Of a DNA stretch of 64,000 nt, positions 60,057 to 64,000 are shown one piece after another (position 1 is the first letter of the stretch; each line of letters starts with the position of its first letter). Where the stretch lies: the NCBI GenBank assembly GCA_934129785.1, contig CAKOWW010000004.1:36103-100102 (forward strand), written 5' to 3'. This DNA is from an uncultured Clostridia bacterium. Its GTDB lineage: Bacteria > Bacillota > Clostridia > TANB77 > CAG-508. Below the pieces are notes generated by a model. That model did not search any database and had not been told where the DNA came from. It saw only the letters and a list, made by a program, of their open reading frames with translations. The position numbers and the translations under genes are program-made.

Positions 60057-61388
60057 TTATTTATCATATTTATCCAGTTTTTCTCTTACAATTACTCTTA
60101 CTGGTGTTCCTTCTAGACCAAATTCTTTTCTTATTTGATTTACTAAATATCTTTCATATGAAAAATGGAACAATTCTTTATTATTTACAAATATTACAAA
60201 TGTTGGTGGTTTTGTTGATACTTGTGAACCATAATAAATTTTTAATCTTTTTCCTTTATCTGTTGGTGGTTGCACTATTGCTATTGCCTCATTTATTACT
60301 TGGTTTAATATTGATGTTGAAACTCTTAATGAATTTTGTGCATTTACATTATTTATCATTTCAAAAAGTTTATGAACCCTTTGTCCTGTTTTTGCTGATA
60401 TAAATATTATTGGTGCATATGACAAATATTTTAATTTATCATAAACTTCTTTTTTATATTGTTCTAATGTTCCTGTCTCTTTTTCAACAGCATCCCATTT
60501 GTTTACAACTATTATTACACCTTTTCCTGCCTCATGTGCTTCTCCTGCTATTTTTGTGTCTTGGTCTGTAACACCTTGTGTTGCATCAATCATCATCAAA
60601 CATACATCTGCTCTTTCTATTGCAAGCAATGTTCTCATTATGCTAAATTTTTCTATTGATTCTTTTATTTTGCTTTTTCTTCTTACTCCTGCAGTGTCTA
60701 TTAATACATATTTTCCATTTTCGTTTTCAAATTCTGTATCTATTGCATCTCTTGTTGTTCCAGCAATATCGCTTACTATTGTTCTATTTTGCCCTAGAAT
60801 TTTGTTTATTAGTGATGATTTTCCTACATTTGGCTTTCCTATTACTGCTACTTTTATTTGGTCTTTTTCATCTTCGTTTTCCATTTTTTCTGGAAATTTT
60901 TCATATACTGCGTCAAGTACATCACCAATTCCAAGTGCATTTGTTGCAGATATTGGATATGGATCTCCTATTCCTAAATTGTAAAATTCATATGATTCTT
61001 GAGTTCCTTGTTCGAAATTATCAGCCTTGTTACATACTAATACTATTGGTTTTCCTGATTTTTTTAGCATTAAAGCTATTTCTCTATCTGCTGCTGTTAC
61101 TCCTTGTTTTACATCTGTTAGAAAGATTATTACATTTGCCATTGCTATCGCAAGGTTTGCTTGTTCTCTCATTTGTGATAATATTATATCTTCTGAGTCT
61201 GGCTCAATTCCTCCTGTGTCTACTAATGTAAAGTTTCTACCTCTCCAATTTGTTTCAGCATATATTCTATCTCTTGTTACACCTGGTGTATCTTGTACAA
61301 TAGATATTCTATGCCCAACTAAATAATTGAAAAATGTTGATTTTCCTACATTTGGTTTTCCTATTATTGCTACTATTGGTTTTGACAT
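60057..61388 (-). CDS. der: GTPase Der (EngA), 50S assembly factor
   Basis: A double-domain GTPase needed for large-subunit assembly. Two G domains are seen: GKPNVGKSTFFNYL and DTGG in the first, then GKPNVGKSSLINKI, DTAGVRRKSK and NKWD in the second, followed by a KH-like C-terminal domain ending REKLDKYDK. Length is 443 residues. It is first in the der-plsY-gpsA operon. Confidence 0.97.
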   Translation of the reverse strand: MSKPIVAIIGKPNVGKSTFFNYLVGHRISIVQDTPGVTRDRIYAETNWRGRNFTLVDTGGIEPDSEDIILSQMREQANLAIAMANVIIFLTDVKQGVTAADREIALMLKKSGKPIVLVCNKADNFEQGTQESYEFYNLGIGDPYPISATNALGIGDVLDAVYEKFPEKMENEDEKDQIKVAVIGKPNVGKSSLINKILGQNRTIVSDIAGTTRDAIDTEFENENGKYVLIDTAGVRRKSKIKESIEKFSIMRTLLAIERADVCLMMIDATQGVTDQDTKIAGEAHEAGKGVIIVVNKWDAVEKETGTLEQYKKEVYDKLKYLSYAPIIFISAKTGQRVHKLFEMINNVNAQNSLRVSTSILNQVINEAIAIVQPPTDKGKRLKIYYGSQVSTKPPTFVIFVNNKELFHFSYERYLVNQIRKEFGLEGTPVRVIVREKLDKYDK

Positions 61389-61454
61389 TTTTAATTTTCC
61401 TTCCTTAATAGTTTTTACTTGTATAGTATATCATATTTTTATTTTGAATAAAAG

Positions 61455-61503
61455 AAAAAAGTAAAATTTTGGTCATTAAGTTCAAAATTTTACTTCTTTT
61501 ATC
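61455..61503 (-). terminator. Terminator after pyk
   Basis: AAGTAAAATTTTG, loop, CAAAATTTTACTT: a 13-pair perfect stem flanked by T-rich runs. Confidence 0.88.
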
Positions 61504-61516
61504 TTTTATATAATTA

Positions 61517-62959
61517 CTAGATTTTTACACATCCACCAATTACTTTGTTTTCTTCTTGTCTTGGTAATATTTTAGCTCCACCAGCTAATACAACTATATC
61601 ACCTTTTTCTAATATTCCTTCTGCTTTTAATTTTTCAATTCCTTTTTCAATTGTTTCTTCAATTGTTTTTCCACCTTCACATAATACTGGGTGACTGTTG
61701 AAAGATAATGCTAATTGGTTATATGTTTTTTCATCATCTGTTATAGCAAATATTGGGCATCCTGTTCCTAATCCTACTAATTTTCTTATTGAATCACCTG
61801 TATGTGTGTATGCAACTATTGCATTAGCTTCAATGTGTTCAGCTGTTACAGCTGTTGTATATGCTATTGCTCTTTCTAAATCATCTGTATCATGTTTAGC
61901 TACTCTTTTATTAAATCTTTTCCAGTAATTTAAGTCGTTTTCTATTGATCTTGAAATTTTATCCATAGCTTCAACACATTCTACTGGATATTTACCCATA
62001 GCGCATTCTCCAGAAAGCATTATTGCTCCTGTACGATCATAAACTGCGTTTGCAACGTCACTTACTTCAGCTCTTGTTGGTCTTGGGTTTTGTGTCATTG
62101 ATTCTAACATTTGTGTTGCTGTTACAACTGGTTTTCCAACTTCATTACATCTTTTTATAAATCTTTTTTGTACAACTGGAACTTGTTCCATTGGTATTTC
62201 AACACCCATGTCACCACGAGCTACCATGATACCATCAGATGCAGCTAAGATTTCTTCAAAGTTATCTATACCTTCTTGGTTTTCTATTTTAGAGATTATT
62301 TTTACTCTTTCTCCACCATTTGCGTTTAATAAGTCTCTTATTGCTTTAACATCTGCTTCTTTTCTTACGAATGATGCAGCTATATAGTCGAATCCTCTTT
62401 TGATTCCTTCTGTTATATCATCAATATCTTTTTGTGTTAATGCTGGTAATTCTAATTTTACATTTGGAACATTCATTGTTTTTCTGCTTCCTAATTTTCC
62501 TGTATTTAGAGCTTTACATACAATGTCTTTTCCAGCTATTTCTGTAATTTCAAATTCTATTGCACCATCATCTACTAATAGTGTTGAACCAACTTTAACA
62601 TCTTTGTATAAGTCTTTGTAACTGATTGATGTTCTTTCGTTGTTTCCTATTATGTCATCATTTACAAATGTAAATGTTTGACCTTCGTTTATTACAACTT
62701 TTTCATTTCCTGTTTCTAACATACCAGTTCTAATTTCTGGTCCTTTTGTGTCTAGTAATAAAGCTACTGGTTTATTTAATTCTTTTCTTACTTTTTTTAT
62801 TGTTTCAATTTTTTCTCCGTTTTCATCATATCCACCATGTGAAAAGTTAATTCTTGTAACATTTAGTCCAGCTTTTACTAATTTTGTTAACATTTCTTCG
62901 CTTTGACTTGCAGGTCCTATTGTTCCTACTATTTTTGTTTTTCTTAAATTTGATTTCAT
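61517..62959 (-). CDS. pyk: Pyruvate kinase
   Basis: It transfers phosphate from phosphoenolpyruvate to ADP at the end of glycolysis. Visible are KTKIVGTIGPASQSEEML, LLDTKGPEIRTG, the active-site block IISKIENQEGIDNF, and MVARGDMGVEIP, then TATQMLESM. Length is 480 residues without the extra C-terminal PEP-utiliser domain found in Bacillus. CGA, CGT and AGA supply arginine, with no CGG. Highly expressed type codon use. It has its own terminator. Confidence 0.97.
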   Translation of the reverse strand: MKSNLRKTKIVGTIGPASQSEEMLTKLVKAGLNVTRINFSHGGYDENGEKIETIKKVRKELNKPVALLLDTKGPEIRTGMLETGNEKVVINEGQTFTFVNDDIIGNNERTSISYKDLYKDVKVGSTLLVDDGAIEFEITEIAGKDIVCKALNTGKLGSRKTMNVPNVKLELPALTQKDIDDITEGIKRGFDYIAASFVRKEADVKAIRDLLNANGGERVKIISKIENQEGIDNFEEILAASDGIMVARGDMGVEIPMEQVPVVQKRFIKRCNEVGKPVVTATQMLESMTQNPRPTRAEVSDVANAVYDRTGAIMLSGECAMGKYPVECVEAMDKISRSIENDLNYWKRFNKRVAKHDTDDLERAIAYTTAVTAEHIEANAIVAYTHTGDSIRKLVGLGTGCPIFAITDDEKTYNQLALSFNSHPVLCEGGKTIEETIEKGIEKLKAEGILEKGDIVVLAGGAKILPRQEENKVIGGCVKI

Positions 62960-63123
62960 TATTATTCCTCCCTTTTTTTACACCAACTGTTATTATAACA
63001 CATAGAAGTGTCCTATTTCAAGATTTTTCGTCATTTTTTTACATTTTTTTCATAATTTATCTAATACATTTTAGTTTTACAAACTATATTTTACTTTTAC
63101 AATTTACTTTTTTCATAATTCAT

Positions 63124-63849
63124 CTAATTTTCTAATTCTACTATAGCATGTAATACATTTCCATCATCGCTTTCAAATACTATTATATGTTTATCTCCAA
63201 TATTTGTGTATTTCAAGCTAACAACTTGTCCTAGTGTTATTTCCCTTTTATACATAATTCTAAACTTAGAAAAAGGTCTTTTAGCATATACCTCATCAGG
63301 CAATGCTTCATATGCTAAATCCAAATAGTAAATATTATGCATATGCCCAATAATATCTATATCTCTTCTTGTTGCTTTATATTTAATTTCTCTATCAAAA
63401 TGTTCCGGTTTTTTTAGTTTTCCAAGTTCTTTTTCAAAAACTTTTTTATTTGGTTCTGATTCATATTTTTCGGCCATTTCAGGTTCTACTCTTGTTATTT
63501 TTCTAGTTTGATTATTAATTAGTAGCCATTTTGATGTTGCTATTACACATAAATTGTTTTCTTCATCATAAATTTCAAAATCACGATATGCATAAAATTT
63601 TTCTACTTTTCTTGACCATGTACTTATTTCTAAAGTTTGCCCATATTTTGGTCTTTTTATAACTTTTACTTTCCAATCTAGCAAAATCCAGTTCAAATGA
63701 CTATGTTCGCTAGAATTTAATCCACAACCTATACTGTCAGAGTGATATCCTGCTACATCTTCTAAATATTCCAATATAGCTTTATTGTTTATTTCATTAT
63801 TTTTCCATATATCTTTTAATCCCATTTTAAAATTTTCTTTATATATCAT
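63124..63849 (-). CDS. Acyl-ACP thioesterase
   Basis: It releases free fatty acids from acyl-ACP. The two hot-dog domains of FatA/FatB-like enzymes are seen: an N-terminal half with VKVIKRPKYGQTLEISTWSRK and the core DIDIIGHMHNIYYLDLAYEALP, whose Asp, Asn and His residues match the active-site pattern. Length is 241 residues. The ATG at 63849 follows GGAGGG; another at 63876 is too near. A promoter with direct repeats lies upstream. Confidence 0.88.
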   Translation of the reverse strand: MIYKENFKMGLKDIWKNNEINNKAILEYLEDVAGYHSDSIGCGLNSSEHSHLNWILLDWKVKVIKRPKYGQTLEISTWSRKVEKFYAYRDFEIYDEENNLCVIATSKWLLINNQTRKITRVEPEMAEKYESEPNKKVFEKELGKLKKPEHFDREIKYKATRRDIDIIGHMHNIYYLDLAYEALPDEVYAKRPFSKFRIMYKREITLGQVVSLKYTNIGDKHIIVFESDDGNVLHAIVELEN

Positions 63850-63879
63850 TGCTTTCCCTCCAAAATAATTTGTCACTTA

Positions 63880-63908
63880 AATTTATCACTCAATTTTGTC
63901 TTTGTCAA
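63880..63908 (-). promoter_or_regulatory. Promoter of the acyl-ACP thioesterase gene
   Basis: TTGACA at 63903-63908, a 17-base spacer and TAAATT at 63880-63885. The repeated AGTGATAAATT / AGTGACAAATT around the -10 could bind a regulator. Confidence 0.65.
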
Positions 63909-63939
63909 ATTTTGCTATAAGTGTTGATAGCATAAATTT

Positions 63940-64000
63940 TTAGTAGGAAAACTTTTTATTAAAATCATAAAATTCTTTTATTTCATGACTTCGGAGATTT
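63940..64000 (-). CDS. 3' end of a gene running off the window
   Basis: The minus strand from the edge reads NLRSHEIKEFYDFNKKFSY and then TAA at 63940-63942. It looks like a real C terminus on the same strand as its neighbours, but 19 residues do not identify it. Confidence 0.35.
   Translation of the reverse strand, partial: NLRSHEIKEFYDFNKKFSY

Overview
The window is very AT-rich, dense in genes and mostly coded on the minus strand. It looks like a chromosomal segment of a spore-forming member of the Clostridia, probably an uncultured or gut lineage. The grounds are the cotJA-cotJB-cotJC spore-coat operon, Shine-Dalgarno sites close to AAGGAG before almost every gene, TTGACA-17-TATAAT promoters, and clostridial families such as DUF1540, DUF1836, DUF4230, DUF5662, VanW and Mbeg1-like.

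Layout. 0-8.7 kb: smpB, class II fructose-bisphosphate aldolase, a peroxiredoxin, ttcA, a membrane glucosaminidase, a DnaB-like ATPase and rqcH. 8.7-16 kb: a palindromic repeat, addA, two paralogous unknown genes with duplicated promoters, and a GH18 surface protein. 16-24.4 kb: a heavy-metal ATPase with its ArsR repressor, sua5/tsaC, yihY, cotJABC, a TetR gene and rpmF. 24.4-35.8 kb: asnB, mutS, miaB, rpmE, vanW, dacA and an atypical metG. 35.7-46.2 kb: an accessory island (glycosyltransferase, UDP-sugar enzymes, radical SAM, IucA/IucC-like ligase, degenerate asparagine-synthase-like protein, deacetylase) that looks like an uncharacterised biosynthetic locus ending in the MetRS. 46.5-64 kb: an RNA methyltransferase, an acyl-CoA-synthetase-like gene with a dyad-rich promoter, an acidic-repeat protein, two hydrolases, rnpB, dtd, gpsA-plsY-der, pyk and an acyl-ACP thioesterase.

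Main discovery. Six otherwise normal genes (rqcH, addA, yihY, asnB, dacA and the acyl-CoA-synthetase-like gene) are each interrupted by a +1 frameshift, seven sites in all because dacA has two. At every site the zero-frame codon is CGG. Skipping its C and reading the next three bases as a glycine codon (CGGN read as Gly) restores the family sequence, including the Walker A glycine of AddA, the GGKQPM motif of AsnB and the whole C-terminal domain of DacA. A reading by eye of every annotated gene found only two other in-frame CGG codons: one eight codons before the stop of the DnaB-like gene, where both frames stay open, and one in the accessory island, where it is read through in frame. The window therefore suggests a host in which CGG is not a normal arginine codon and is passed by a +1 shift or by four-base decoding as glycine. 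The seven preceding codons are all different and offer no common re-pairing, which argues against ordinary P-site slippage. I know of no described bacterial system of this kind, but reads, proteomics and the tRNA set are needed to exclude an assembly artefact.
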